Part shown: one piece after another, positions 49,561 to 62,517 of the stretch
Layout: every line of letters begins with the position of its first letter
Numbering within the stretch: the first letter of the stretch is position 1
From: Metridium senile
Lineage: Eukaryota; Cnidaria; Anthozoa; Actiniaria; Metridiidae
NCBI GenBank assembly: GCA_949775045.1
Contig: OX459104.1
Location: 1,034,001-1,098,000 of the forward strand
Direction of reading: 5' to 3'
DNA length: 64,000 nt
Notes under the pieces: model-generated
Databases searched by the model: none
What the model saw: the letters and a program-made list of their open reading frames with translations, nothing else
What the model was told of the DNA's origin: nothing
Translations under genes and position numbers: made by a program

Positions 49561-52104
49561 ACAATGTTTCTCCCTTTTTGATTGAAATTGTCTTGGAAAT
49601 TAACTCTGCAGCTTACAACAAAACATCTGCAGTCTCCCTTTTCTCTATATAGCTCCCTTAAGATATTTGCATTGACATTTGCTAACAAATTTTCAAATTT
49701 TAAATTCTCTACAATATCACCAAGACAACTTCTCCAATTTAAGACGCTCTTCTTGAAAATTGTGTGGTAAATATTACCAAGTCAAATATCGAGCTTTCGA
49801 CTTTATATTGAACTTTATTTGACGATTTATCAAGTGCCAAACTCTCTAGTGTTTTCAATATAGAGGCTTTCAAGTTCCTTGAGTATGCACAAGTTTCTTT
49901 GTTTGTCAGTAGAGTTTGATTGGCAATACAACTTGCTGTGTTTTAACTTCAAAGAACTCTTTGAATTACATTTGCACGCAATGTCAAGGTGAAGGTGCAT
50001 CCTTAGGCTTTCTTGGAAAACATCTTCAATGAGTTATATTTGTCTTCAATTGCAAACGCTTCTCTTTATGTAAACATTTCTTCTGTCAGTGTAATATATA
50101 AAATGAGCTTTTCCAAAGGCGTTTCTAAATAAGAAGAAATCCTTAATCAGACTTGAATGAAATGAGCGTCAAAAGTAATTGAGTTATTCTTGGAAAGTGA
50201 ATTAAAGAACGTCTGTTTTCGCAGGCTAGTTTATGCATGTTTTCCATGCACGTTTCTCTAGCGCGTTTACCCTACAGAATGAACTGCAACTCATTTTACT
50301 ACTGTCACCAGTGGTGACAAGCATGGTGGAATTTGATGATACATATTTAATAAAATACTATACAATAATATTATTACTAAATTTTATAGCTATCCTAGTT
50401 TAACATAGTTTTAACTTATATTTATGTAAATTTATGTGACATATATATATATTATATGTATGTTTTGTATATTTTCATTTGTGTTATACATGACCCCACA
50501 TTAAGCTGTGTAGCTTTAACAACCTATCGTGTTTGAACGGAATAAAGTTTACATTTACATTATCATTATCGGAGAGTATTGCAAATGTCGTGCTGTTTTT
50601 GTTCTTCATCATGTAATCCTATTTTCGCTAAAACCCTAGCTATAGTTTTCTCTAATTCCATCAATATATATTAAAGTCTGTCAGTTTACAAACACTGTTA
50701 TGTATACTAAGCTGGCAGTTAACTCTTCCTTATAGTGACAAGCCAATATTGACACGCTATACGCCAGGGGAACTTGTACTACCTTTCCTGTAACTATCTT
50801 GACTATTAAAAGAGATCTTGACATCTATTTTACTTATTATTATTTTAAACAATATTCATACAGGGTATCATCTATATATTCTAGTTTAGCATAGCTAATG
50901 TGAATACAGCCCCAATTGCATTGGGTATTGCGTTAGTTTTGGGCATTCAGGGAGGCCTTTAATTTAGAAAATAGATATTCAGGAGTGGTTTTCTGATGTG
51001 ACGGGTATGCCGTGACTCGAATAAGGACTGATAGTTTGAATGTTGTAAGGGAAGAGAAGTGACTGAATGAGAATTGATCATGAATGGGAACTGAGGAGAA
51101 TAAGCGGAAGGAACTTGTTATTTATTCTTTCATTATATTTTTGTTTTCTTTCTTCATTTATTTATTCGCTCATTTATTCACTCATTCATTATTCATTTAT
51201 TTTTTTATTTATTCACTTACTCATTCATTCATCCATTTTTTATTCTTTATTTCTATATTTCAGTTTATTCACTTATTCGTTCATTCATTTATCCATTCGT
51301 TCATATATTTATTTATTTCCTTTTTTCTTCATCTATTCATTCATTTATTTATTCATTTGATTCTTTATTTCTTTATTCATTCATTTATTTATTCATTTGA
51401 TTCTTTACTTCTTTATTCATTGTTCATTCATTCATTCATTTGATTCGATCTTTATTTCTTTATTCATTCATTCATTTCTTTATTCATTCATTTCTTTATT
51501 TGATTCGTTATTTCAATATTAATTAATTTATTCATATTCATTCATGTATTGTTTTGCTGTGATATAAATGAGCTACAAATACAACTAAAGCGTGCCTTAT
51601 TGTTGACATAAATGCATTGATATAATATAAAGTCTGTATGAAATGAGATATAAAATACTGATTGACAATTAAATGATTGATCACGGCTAGCCTTATCGGT
51701 GTGGTTCCGACAGTGGGCCAAATCGTCTTATATAGGTAACTGTATTAGTTAAGGTTGGGAAATCATTCAATATATAGGCCTGGCAGATACACCTATCTCA
51801 AAAAGGTTGTCCTCTTTGAAAAGCCTATATGCAGGAAAAGCCTATGAAAAGCCTAGTATAGGAAAAGTCTATGAAAACGCTATGAAAACCCTTTAAAATC
51901 CCTATTTTTCTGACTTGAGTTAAACAGATTTTGAGTCGTCGTTTTCGTTGACTTTTCGAGTCTTTGTTACACGTTTTTGAGACAAGTTTTTGTTAAACGT
52001 TACACATATTTGATGGTATGATTTTCCTTACTGATTCTAACTTGTATAGTTTTATGACAAGTTTGCGTTGACCGCAGCAGGCTTTTGTATCCCAAACTCC
52101 CACA

Positions 52105-52240
52105 GAGAGCCTGAGGTGGATCGGGGCTACGTATGCCTCGCAGCCGCTCCTTTGTGTCGTCACGCAATGAGAATTTCCGTGGGGAGACTCGCGTTGCGTG
52201 ACGACACAAAGGAGCGGCTGCATAGCAGGCTACGTATGAC
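52105..52240. mobile_element. Short foldback, GAGCGGCTGC type
   Basis: Arms CAGCCGCTCCTTTGTGTCGT and ACGACACAAAGGAGCGGCTG with outer CTACGTATG ends. Confidence 0.8.
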
Positions 52241-52639
52241 TATATCACATGACAAATATGGAAATTCAATATAGTTTATTCATACTAACATCTACATCAT
52301 ATGTATAATATATTTCATATCATATTCTTGACATATTTCTTGAATTGATAATATATACATACATCAAATCTAACAACGTACTACAATTCTAGTGGTATTT
52401 ACAGGACACTTAGGGACGGACCATTAAATATTTAGGGGAAGGGGGTCGGGCAATCGAGCACAGCTTTAACATTGAAATAAATGTAGTGCACAACAAACAA
52501 ACCCGAAAGAATTATCGTGCAAAGCTGAAAAATTATCGTACAAAGCCTCGAGGGCAAACAAATGATTTCCTGCACATAAAAAATTCCCCTCCCACCCCTC
52601 CTCAAATATCTAATGGTCCGTCCCTAATAATAGACGTTT

Positions 52640-53035
52640 TCATACTAGAAAACAGACAAGTCGTCTTATGACGAACAAGTCGTCTAAAAGGACAAATTGT
52701 TGCATGACGCGGTCAAATCGTCTAATGACGGACAAGTCGTGTTATGACGGACAAATCATCTTATGACGGACAAGTCGTCTTATGACGGCCAAACCGTCTT
52801 ATGACGGACAAGTCGTGTTATAACGGACAAATCGTCTTATGACGGACAAATCATCTTATGACGGACAAGTCGTCTTATGACATACCAGTCGTCTTATGAC
52901 GAACAAGTCGTCTCAAAGGACAAATCGTCTTATGACGGACAAATCATCTTATGATGGACAAGTCGTCTTATGACGGACAAATCGTCTGATGACGTACAAC
53001 TCGTCTTATGACGGACAAGTCGTCAGATAAATCCA
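52640..53035. repeat. 19-bp minisatellite (GTCGTCTTATGACGGACAA)
   Basis: About 19 units of 19 bp, variants of ATGACGGACAAGTCGTCTT. Same unit as the array at 62518-63068 in the opposite orientation. Confidence 0.9.
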
Positions 53036-53554
53036 TATCCAACAGATAAAGCCTATACCCATTCTATACACTGGATAACTCTTTCCCAGTAGATAACTTT
53101 ATCCAGACTTCGTACAACTGTCCCCTGGTGTGTAAACGGGACGATCACTTGTCAGTCAAATCCACATTAGATGAACAATTTTAATGAACGCTTTCCCGTC
53201 GAGACGAAATGTCCGTTCTCTAGTATGAAAACGATCAATGGTGCTTTAAACAAAACCCATCGGCTTCACAAAATCCCCAAAATCGAAATTTCAAATCTTT
53301 ACGTAAATCTGACAGATTTGAATTTATGTCAAATTCGTTTAAAACAAAATGGAATATTTCAAGATCAAAAGAGAAAAAAATGCTGGTTCAACACCTTTTT
53401 CAGAATTAAATATAGTTTCATAAAGCATTTTTAATATTGTAAATTCAGAATTTAAATTAGTAACGCAATCAAGCAATACTTGTCACACTGGTCACGCAAT
53501 ATAGTACCAGTTAAAAATGTGACTTTATAACTGAATGTGAATAGGCCTTTCCAC

Positions 53555-54025
53555 GGTTCTCTTCGATCAACCTCAGCCACAATAGCGTAATATATTCTTT
53601 AGAATTTGACTACAGGCCATGGACTTTCGTAAGTGTTTCAATTGTTTGATAATGTGTACATTTCTTAAATTACCACAGGCTGTAGTCAAATTCTAAAGAA
53701 TGTATTACACGTTATCATCGGCGTATAATATATTCCCTAGAATTTGACTACAGCCCGTGGAATTTTGAAGTGTTTCAATTGTTTGATAATGTGTACATTC
53801 CTTAAATTACCGCGAGCTGTAGTCAAATTCTAAAGAATATATTACACGCTATCGAGGCTGAGGTTGATCGGCGTGTAATATATTCTTTAGAATTTGACTA
53901 CAGCATGTGGAATTTCGTAAGTGTTTCAATTGTTTGATAATGTGTACATTCCTTAAATTACCACAGGTTGTAGTCAAATTCTAAAGAATAAATTACACGC
54001 TATCGAGGCTGAGGTTGATTGACGA
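53555..54025. repeat. Three tandem foldback units
   Basis: Three units of about 145-160 bp, each with arms TTCTTTAGAATTTGACTACA and TGTAGTCAAATTCTAAAGAA and centre GTGTTTCAATTGTTTGATAA. Outer ends CGATCAACCTCAGCC / GGCTGAGGTTGATTG enclose the set. Confidence 0.88.
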
Positions 54026-54169
54026 GAACTGTGAAAATGACTATTGCAATGACAATACAGTACAGGAGACAATATCAGTAAAAAAGACATTGTAAAACAG
54101 AGTTTAAATGTTACATGTACATTAATTACATCGTTGAGAGTTCATCATGATCACCACCATCACTATCAT

Positions 54170-54383
54170 TAACCACAGGCAGCCCAAGCAATTCACTTTT
54201 ACAGTGGAGATATGTGAGGAAAAAATCAATATTTTTTATTGAAATAAATTTGAACATATTTCAATCCTGTGTTGTTGTTAACACAGGATTGAAATATGTT
54301 CAAATGTATTTCAATAAAAAATATCGATTTTTTCCTCACATATCTCTACTGTAAAACTGAATTGCTTGGGCTGCCTGTGCATT
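54170..54383. mobile_element. Foldback element with long near-perfect arms
   Basis: Arms of about 95 bp (CCACAGGCAGCCCAAGCAAT and inverse) around AACACAGGATTGAAATATG / inverse with a very short loop. Confidence 0.88.
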
Positions 54384-54853
54384 AACCATCATAATAATCG
54401 CCTTCGATCTTCATTGTTAATATCATAACCAAAATCATTCAAATGAAACCGTTCGTCGTATCTGTGTTGAGATACAAAAACCAACAACACTACATCACAT
54501 CAATGTCATCGTCGTCAGAAATAACATCGGACATCAATATTATATACAATCATCATCATTATCAATGTCAATATCATCATCAACATCACTCTAAATATCA
54601 TCATCATCATCGATATTATAATCCTCTTCATCAGCATCATCTTGGGCGTCCGCGACATCAACATTATATATAATCTTCATCATGACAATCATCAATATCA
54701 CACTCCCCATCATGATCAACAGCATCAACACATCATCCTCTTCTCACTTACAACCATAGACTTGAGCCCCTTTTCTCTCTCTCTCTCTCTTAAACACAGG
54801 GGCTAAATCTACTTCTTCAAAGGTGTATAGAACGAGGTCGCTGATTAGTTAGT

Positions 54854-57800
54854 TTAGTCTATGTGGTTCCTATCGTCCATGCTTTTACTATAAGGTTTGT
54901 CGGGTGTGGGTTTGTTCATTTCTCGAAAGGCGAAATAGTAAAAAACACTGCCTATAGTAAGAAACCCATGGATGATGGCCAGACAGAGCAGGATCTTGGA
55001 CTTGTTGGTCATGAACGCCCACGTCATGGCTAGAAAATATCAACACATTATATCAGCACCCCGTTGAATAATGAATAGATAAATTAGTAGATGAATGGAT
55101 GGATGAATGAATGGATTGATATATGAACGCCCACGTCATGGCTAGAAAATATTAACACATCGATTATATCAGCACCCCGTTGAATAATGAATAGATAAAT
55201 TAGTAGATGAATGGATGGATGAATGAATGGATTGATATATGAACGCCCACGTCATGGCTAGAAAATATCAACACATTATATCAGCACCCCGTTGAATAAT
55301 AAAGAGATAAATAGAAATAATGAATTGAAATGCGTGCGGTGTATAAATAAAATACAGATATATGAGAAAAATAATATTTGCCTTTATTTCTCTCATGTAC
55401 TTGTATCTATAGATAAATAAAACGATGCATGGTTTGATAAATGGATGGATGGATTAATGAATGAATGAATGAATGGATGGATGGATGGATGGATGAATGA
55501 ATGAATGAATGAATGGATGGATGAATGAATGAATGAATGAATGGATGGATGGATGGATGGATGATTAAATGAATGGATGGAAGAACGGATGTATGTTGAA
55601 AGATATGAAAGATACCGATGTATGTTTAATGAATAAGTGATAATCGACCAATTTATCAATGATTCAATCAAACGACGTGTGAGACTTACAGAAGGTTGCT
55701 ACACCATTATATATGTACTGGAGCATAAGGATATTTCTAGAGAAAAAAAAAAAAAAATACTAAAATTAAAACGACATATTTTCTATCATATAGTCCATTA
55801 TGTAATGCCTTAATGACTTAGAGTCCCGTTCGCGCTTTTCCCTTGATGTAATGATGTCAATTTAAGTGATGTAAATTTTCTTTGTACGTTTATTTCTTAT
55901 TATAGCATGAGAAAACAGACGTTCTTTCGCTCCTCTTCCCCCATCTCCCCTCCCCCTTCGACATTCGTGAGAAAAATGAAAAAACATACCATTTATCTCA
56001 ATACGTGATGGATAATCTTAAGATTAAAATCACAAACTTGACACAAATTGAACACGAGCCATTTTAATTTACGATCGATCAGAAAGCCTGTTAATGCAAA
56101 CGAATTAATGGAAAGCCATTCAGATGTTCATACAATGAGTTGGTATAAAAGTTCGGTAATGAATCCATTTTGAACAGTGCTAGGCTCGGAAGCACTTCAA
56201 GTGCTGAACTAATGAAACAATGAGTTGAGAGTAACGGTGGGAGAGCACTCAGATGTTCATGCAATATCTAATTGAAAAAGATTATACTTTTTATACAAAT
56301 AACTTTATAGCTTTTAACAGCATTATATTGTATATATATATATATACAGTCGTTTGCAAAAATTCTGACTGCATCAAAGTATATCGGGTGCATTGTGGGT
56401 AATGTTTATTTATGCCTTTAAGTGCTTTTATGCGCTCTTGGTACTATCAGAACCATGCATAATACTTCAATGATGCTTACTTCATGTCATTGAACGAATT
56501 CTGAAAAATATTGGAGCGTTTTAAGGCAGAATTACCTACATATCTATATACCTATATACTTATATACTTGTACGGTCAGAATTTTTGCAAATGACTGTAT
56601 ATATATATATATGATTCGTGGTCACTGAGCGGAACAGTGAAAAGGACTATTCAGCATGGAGACCGAGACTGTTGAAGTGGTATTGGAAGTGTTTTGTTTG
56701 ATTAAAATCCCATTCACCACTTTAATCTCCGCTTCTACGATCTACAATCTCAGTACGTTCTACGTTTCGTGCAGGACATTTTTTCAATTTTTCAATTAGG
56801 CTTATATATAACTGAAAAGTTAATTAGAATTTTGAATCACAATTAAAGCCATTTCGGTGCTAGATTTGGGAAACCTTTTAAGTGTCCATCTGATTAAAGA
56901 AAAGGAAGCCAATCAAGTGTTCATGAAATGAAATTTTGTCTCTTTAAAACGATAATTGGAATGTTGAATCACAATTAAAGCCATTTCAGTGCAAGATTTG
57001 GGAAACCTTTTTTAGTGTCCATCGAATCTGATGAAAGAATGGGAAGCCAATCAAGTGTTCATTGAATGGAAGAACGATAATTGGAATGTTGAATCACAAT
57101 TAAAGCCATTTCAGCGCTAGATTAGGGAAACCTTTTAAGTGTCCATCTGATGAAACAATGGGAAGTCAATCAGATGTTCACGGAACCAAATTGTGTTTAA
57201 TAGAAGTGTTTTGCTATTTCCGACAGAGAAGCCATTTAGATGTTTGTGGAATGCAACAATGCATGCATGGAAGATAATAGGTTGTTCGTGGATTGGATTG
57301 AAATTGTGTTTAACTGGAGGGGTTTAGGTGTAGATTTGTTAAGCCACAATCGAAGTCAACTCTAGTGTTTAACTGCATGGATTGGCTACAACGTTGTATT
57401 GCGAACATTTGCAACGGGTCAGCAGGTGCGAATCCAGAAATTTGTCAGGAGGTGTCCCAATTGCAAATGAAGGGCTCTTGTGGTGTTAGGGCTTGTCCGG
57501 TCCCTAAATGTTTTAAATAAATTAGGGGTAATTGCGGCACTAGGGGGTTGTCCGTTGCCACTAGGGACACCCTCTAGATCCTTCCAGCACCAGTCGAAAG
57601 CTGCGTTTTAGTTTTGGTTGGCCCCCTAAAACAGTACCACTATTGTTTGGTTAGGTTTAGGAAATTGTTTGGAAAGACTTTATTGGTTTTCAACCAACCC
57701 TAAACGATGTTTCGATTTGGTGCTGGATTGCTCCAAAAGGGTGGTTGTCTAGTTGTGTAATTAAATCTAAATCATTGTTTCATACCGGAGTGCCTGCATC

Positions 57801-58576
57801 GAAGACGGCTCAGTGTACCATGTTATAGTTACGATTCCTAGAAAAAGAAAAAAGAACATTATATACACCTATTTCAAAAATCGTTGTCACGATCAGTCTA
57901 CGGTCCACACTCTGAATCATGCAAACGATGTCGGTATTTCTTCTCTTGTTATCGATTTATTCATAACATATTTTGGTTGTACGTGTTTGTGTTATATGTA
58001 TATAACAAGTTGTTGCTTTGGTAGATATAAATACAAATATTTCTTTAAAAAACGTGTACAAAAATCACAAATTAACGCCATGTAACCGGCATACTTTGCA
58101 GGCTTTAGAGTGTGGACTGTAGATTCGGCTGCGACAACGATTTTTAAAATATAGGTGTATTTACCAATTTCGGTTTATTCGTTCATTTAATCATTCAATC
58201 ATTTCAACTGAATTGAAATGCGTTTGGTGAATAAGTGAAATACAGATACATGAGAAAATTATCATATGACCGTGGAGGGAATTGGACCCCACGGTTTCGG
58301 CTTTCTAGTCCGATGTGTTAGCCACTACACCACAAGGACGACCACGCTGGATATGCAGCCGGACAAAGTAGTATAGAGCAACTGTGCATGGGAGTCCTAG
58401 GGCAATATTAATCTCTAAGGTAAATTTGAACACCGTACTGGAAACGCAGAAATGAAGTGAATGATGAATTGAAATGCGTTCAGTGTATAAGTGAAATACA
58501 GATACATGAGAAAAATATCATATGACCTTGGCGGGAATTGTTTTACACATATTTTACTACTATATTTAATAATAAT

Positions 58577-58635
<59 letters not shown>

Positions 58636-61017
58636 CGTTTTTATTGCACCTAGAATTTACAAGAGATTACAATTTACAATTTACAATTACAAGTATAGTA
58701 GGTATAGTTGGACGATGTCGAAACGTTGAAATCTCTTTGCGCTTGTCTTTCTCATTATCAAAGTCTGAAGTCGTTTATCATTTGTTTGTTCATATATTTA
58801 TCTATTTGTTCATTTATTCACTTCATTCGTTCGTTCATTCATTGTACACTTTTAGAGTCTGTACTCTAGTGGTTACCATGGTTATAGACTTACCAAACAA
58901 TGCCCCAGCTATGATACGGCAGCACATGTTGCCGATGACAGGATCATTGTGAGAACCAACTAACGACAGCCACATACCAGGAAATATTAACCACTGAAAT
59001 AACACAAACAAGGTAATGATACCAGGAAATATTAACCACTGAAATAACACAAACAAAGCAATGATACCAGGAAATATTAACCACTGAAATAACACAAACA
59101 AAGCAATGCTACCAGGAAATATTAACCACTGAAATAACACAAACAAAGCAATGATACCAGGAAATATTAACCACTGAAATAACACAAACAAGGCAATGAT
59201 GGTATGATGATGGTGCTGGTGATGACGGTGATGATGGTGGTGAAGATGATGATGGTAGTGGTGATGATGATGGTGGTGATGATGATGATGTTGCTGGTGA
59301 TGACGATGATAAGTATGATGGTCATGATGATGATGGTGGTGATAATGTTGGTGATGATGATGTTGATGATTATGACGATGATGACGATGATGTATGGTGG
59401 TGATGATGATGATAATGATGTTGATTGTGATATTGATGATGGTGATTATGATGCATATGATTAAGATTATAAAGTGAAGAAGACGACGATTCTACTTACA
59501 ATAACACCGAATAAGAATAACGTAGACCCAATAACTGTTTGCCAGGTCCTAAAAAGTATTTCTATATTAGCGACTTTGATATTGCTGATACAACTAATGA
59601 TACAAACTTCAAAGTCACATTGAAGCTTTCTAAGATATAATGTAACACAGGTAGCCCAATTCAAGTAAACCGGCGTTTCTTTTGTTTTCTATGATTTATC
59701 AAGGCAAATTGTCTACTTACTCATAGCCTCGTGGTATAACTAGTAGATACGACTCATGTCGACCAAGAACTTGTAAAACCTGAAAAACAAGATTGTCACG
59801 TCGGAAAAATGTCGGGATTTGTCGGGATCCATCGGAAAGGTCAACAGTCCGGTTCACAGTTCCCTGCGCCATCTTGAAAAGTAGCCGGGCCTTTGCATCG
59901 AAGCGAGACGAGTGTTGAGCTTGCAGTGATAGAGACACTTGAATAATAGCCAACTTTTGATATTTTGGTTGAATGATCATACACAAATGAATCAAAAAGA
60001 GGCTCTGGAGAAACATTGAGCATTACTTTTTGTTTCCCCGGAGTTTCAATTTGTTTTTTTATTGTGTATGATTACTCAACCAAAATATTGAAAGTGGGAT
60101 ATTATCTTGCATCGAAGCAAGACGAACGTTGAGCTTGCAATGATAAAGACACGTGAATAATTGTCCCGCGAGGTGTTAAAAGGTCTCTATCATTGCAAGC
60201 TCAACGTTCGTCTCACTTCAATGCAAAGGCCCGGCTACCTTTCAAGATGGCGCAGGGAACTGTGAAGGAGACTATTAAAGCAACAAGAGCCTTAAACAAA
60301 ATACAGAAATAATTTAACCCTTATTTCAAGATACGATGCTGTGAGACATCACACGAAGTAACAATTAAACTACATGGTTAATATGGTAAAGAAGGCATGC
60401 TGACAGAAGGTAGAGGTAGAACCATTAAGAAAGAGGGAAGAGAAGTGAAAGAAGAGAAATGAAATTAAACAACTGGGTAAAAGATGAACATGACGAGTGA
60501 AAAATGTAAGAAAGGGATGATGATGATGATGATAATGATAATGATAACGATAAAGATAATGATGATAAAAATAAAGATAATGATGATGATTGTCATGATG
60601 ATGATGATAAAGATAAAGATGATGATATGATAATAGTGATGATTTTCATGATGATGGTTATGATGATGATGATAATGATAATGATAACGATAAAGATAAT
60701 GATGATAAAAATAAAGATAATGATGATGATTGTCATGATGATGATGATAAAGATAAAGATGATGATATTATAATGGTGATGATTGTCATGATGATGGTTA
60801 TGATGATGATGATAAAGATAATGAGATTGGATTTACATAGCGCACTATCCATGTGAAATATGTTCAAGCAATCGTTCCAAGAGAAATACATGGAAACAAA
60901 AGTTTCAAGGGTCTATATTCATCTTCCAAGCCTTACATTACCTTAGATGGTTCTTTACCACCAATACCCAGGACCTTTCTACACTTGAAACGACTTTGAG
61001 CATCGTCAAAACTACGC
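54854..61017 (-). CDS. TP53I11: TP53I11-like (p53-induced protein 11) multi-pass membrane protein, 5' end missing
   Basis: Exons in transcript order: 61017-60942, 59779-59721, 59548-59500, 58993-58894, 55736-55690, 55029-54854 (stop 54856-54854). Residues FKCRKVLGIGGKE, SKVLQVLG and ETWQTVIGSTLFLFGVI match the order and spacing of TP53I11 (RKILGVGGE, SKISQVLG, WQFVSAVLF as I recall them). Later exons give CCRIIAGALFG, NILMLQYIYNGVATF and SKILLCLAIIHGFLTI, hydrophobic segments of a four-TM-type protein. The function of the family is poorly known; human TP53I11 is p53-induced. Two exons have acceptor regions duplicated by minisatellites (58975-59200 and 55012-55275). The join between 58894 and 55736 is one base out of phase with the borders I chose, so a small exon, another border or a sequence error must be there. 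The first coding exon was not found. Confidence 0.72.
55012..55275 (-). repeat. Three tandem copies (~115 bp) of last-exon acceptor region of the TP53I11-like gene
   Basis: GAACGCCCACGTCATGGCTA (plus strand) occurs at 55013, about 55125 and about 55242. On the minus strand it is TTTTCTAG/CCATGACGTGGGCGTTCAT, the acceptor and first codons of the last exon. The upstream two copies lack the rest of the exon and are followed by ATGG/ATGA-type repeats. Confidence 0.88.
56345..56600. mobile_element. Tc1/mariner-type MITE
   Basis: Ends ACAGTCGTTTGCAAAAATTC and GAATTTTTGCAAATGACTGT, bordered by TATATA, consistent with TA target duplication. About 255 bp, non-coding. Confidence 0.75.
56825..57195. 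repeat. Three degenerate ~115-bp tandem units
   Basis: Units contain GAATCACAATTAAAGCCATT, GGAAACCTTTTAAGTGTCCA and GGAAGCCAATCA. No coding capacity; intron of the TP53I11-like gene. Confidence 0.85.
57861..58160. mobile_element. Foldback element, family 1, copy 4
   Basis: Ends TACACCTATTTCAAAAATCG and ATTTTTAAAATATAGGTGTA, with the same interior. It lies in an intron of the TP53I11-like gene. Confidence 0.85.
58200..58550 (-). mobile_element. tRNA-derived SINE, copy 2
   Basis: Minus strand 58343-58265: GGTCGTCCTTGTGGTGTAGT, GGCTAACACATCGG, loop CTAGAAA, GTGGGGTCCAATTCCC. The anticodon-loop position reads AGA, but the arms are imperfect, so it is not a working tRNA gene. Flanked by the same direct repeat as the copy at 541-800. 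Confidence 0.8.
58568..58636. repeat. (AAC)n microsatellite
   Basis: About 21 AAC units at the tail of the second SINE copy. Confidence 0.97.
58975..59203 (-). repeat. Minisatellite of splice acceptor plus exon start, five 45-bp units
   Basis: Five copies of a 45-bp unit. On the minus strand each holds a T-rich tract, TTATTTCAG, then TGGTTAATATTTCCTGG, i.e. an intron end, acceptor and the first codons (WLIFPG) of the fourth TP53I11 exon. 45 bp is 15 codons, and the whole array is open in the exon's frame. Confidence 0.92.
59843..60275. mobile_element. Same foldback family, copy 3, with an inserted palindrome
   Basis: Outer arms as at 1236; an inner insert with arms CCAACTTTTGATATTTTGGT and the near inverse at 60070-60105. 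Intron of the TP53I11-like gene. Confidence 0.8.
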
Positions 61018-61046
61018 CTGGAGAAACAACAAGACAAAGGTGAGAA

Positions 61047-61047
61047 C

Positions 61048-61134
<87 letters not shown>
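61047..61134. repeat. (AAT)n microsatellite
   Basis: About 29 AAT/ATA units upstream of the first visible TP53I11 exon; another short tract at 61245-61300. Confidence 0.97.
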
Positions 61135-61135
<1 letters not shown>

Positions 61136-61246
61136 GTAAACTTAAGAAAAATGTACTAAACTTAAGAAAAATGTACTTAATTAGCCCAGACGTAATTGTC
61201 CGCTTGTTAATGTAACTATGACACACCAAAGAAAATAAAACTTGCC

Positions 61247-61284
<38 letters not shown>

Positions 61285-62067
61285 CATAATAATCATAATA
61301 ATCGTTACAAACAACAACAGTAACAAAAAAACATAATTACAAAGAATAATCTAATTTTAAAAGATGAGTTTTTAGTTTAGTTTTCAAAGAAGCTAGACTT
61401 GATATTTTTTTCCCCATCCCGTTCCTTATTCTCTTCCCTCACCCTTTTCCTCTTTTTTTCCCTCTTTCATTCTTTTCATGGTTTCCCTCTTCCCTTGTCT
61501 CTCACTCTCATACTCTTTTCAAAACAGTTAGAAAACACAGGGAGCCTATGCAGTAACACCACTCTAAAACTCAAGAAACTCATGAAGAAAAATTAAGAAA
61601 ATACGGAAAACCAAGCCCATGGAGTAAAAAAAAAACAGAAACACAGACAGATTGTATCCGTTTTTAAGTTTGCGCGTGCAAACATTGCTTCACACTGAAG
61701 ATGATCATAGACTTGATAGAGACGTCTGAAAACTTATCGTTATAATTTAAATGCTAGTGTCAAAATACCAATCTAATTGTAACAATACACAGACAGATTG
61801 GCCATTATACCACATGTCAGGTACTATAGCAGCAGACTATCGTCTGAGAGCACATACGACCTCACTCTAAAATCAACACCATTAAAAGAACTTGTGATCA
61901 AAAACAAACACTGTTATCAAAGCTATTGAATTGTCGAAGGCTATCCAATTGACAGTGAAGTGGGCAATAGATCTACTAACAATAAGGAAGTTATCAGTGA
62001 ATGATTTGGGAATCGACACTGACTGAATAGAGACAAAGAACTACTAGACGAAGCTTCCGATATATGC

Positions 62068-62302
62068 CTACCGTTTTTACTCGAATAAGCGCCGCCCTCG
62101 AATAAGCGCCGCACTTTAACGCTATGATGTTACTCTAGAACAGCATTGGAAATAAATTTTTATCAAAAGCTATATTCTTCAGTTCAAAGTTATTATATTT
62201 CACCACTCGCCCATTAAGTTATCTCCCCAAAATCCGTAGTTCTGATCAAAAAGGGGACAGTGAGATCGAGAACAAATTATTTATTCGAGTAAATAGGGTA
62301 TT
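62068..62302. mobile_element. Foldback with GAATAAGCGCCGC end
   Basis: Left end TTTACTCGAATAAGCGCCGC, right end TTATTCGAGTAAATAGGG; the interior is unrelated. Confidence 0.6.
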
Positions 62303-62517
62303 TCATAAAAAGTTGACGTCATAGGCAATAAGAAATAGGTCATTCAAATATCCAATTTGCAATTTTATTGTTTTTGCTTCTTATTCTTGTCAAGAACACG
62401 GAGGCTAGTGTTGAGATATTCCGTGTTGTTTGTAGTACACGAAACCATTTTAAAGGCCTCGATTATTCGTGTTTGGTTGTTTGAATGACCTCAAGTTGTG
62501 TTCGTTCCGTTTTTATA

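Larger units (their letters stand above)
44539..54853. other. About 10 kb without a recognisable gene
   Basis: Holds diverged tandem repeats (45080-45420, ~150-bp units; 47490-48070, CTTTCTGGAGATCTCGGAGC units), direct repeats near 49 kb, ATTC/ATTT tracts (51120-51540), a short foldback (52105), the 19-bp array (52640) and foldbacks at 53.5-54.4 kb. Short open frames here are low-complexity. Confidence 0.6.

Noticed and set aside
57813..58085. Recurrent short frame (TVHTL...DVGISSLVIDLF) seen also near 17000 and 27100
   Set aside because: It recurs because it lies in a foldback element; the frame is interrupted in some copies and has no protein-like conservation.
61690..61750. GAAGATGATCATAG...GACGTCTGAAAAC, hammerhead-like at first sight
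   Set aside because: Core order and stems do not match; no paired stem II.
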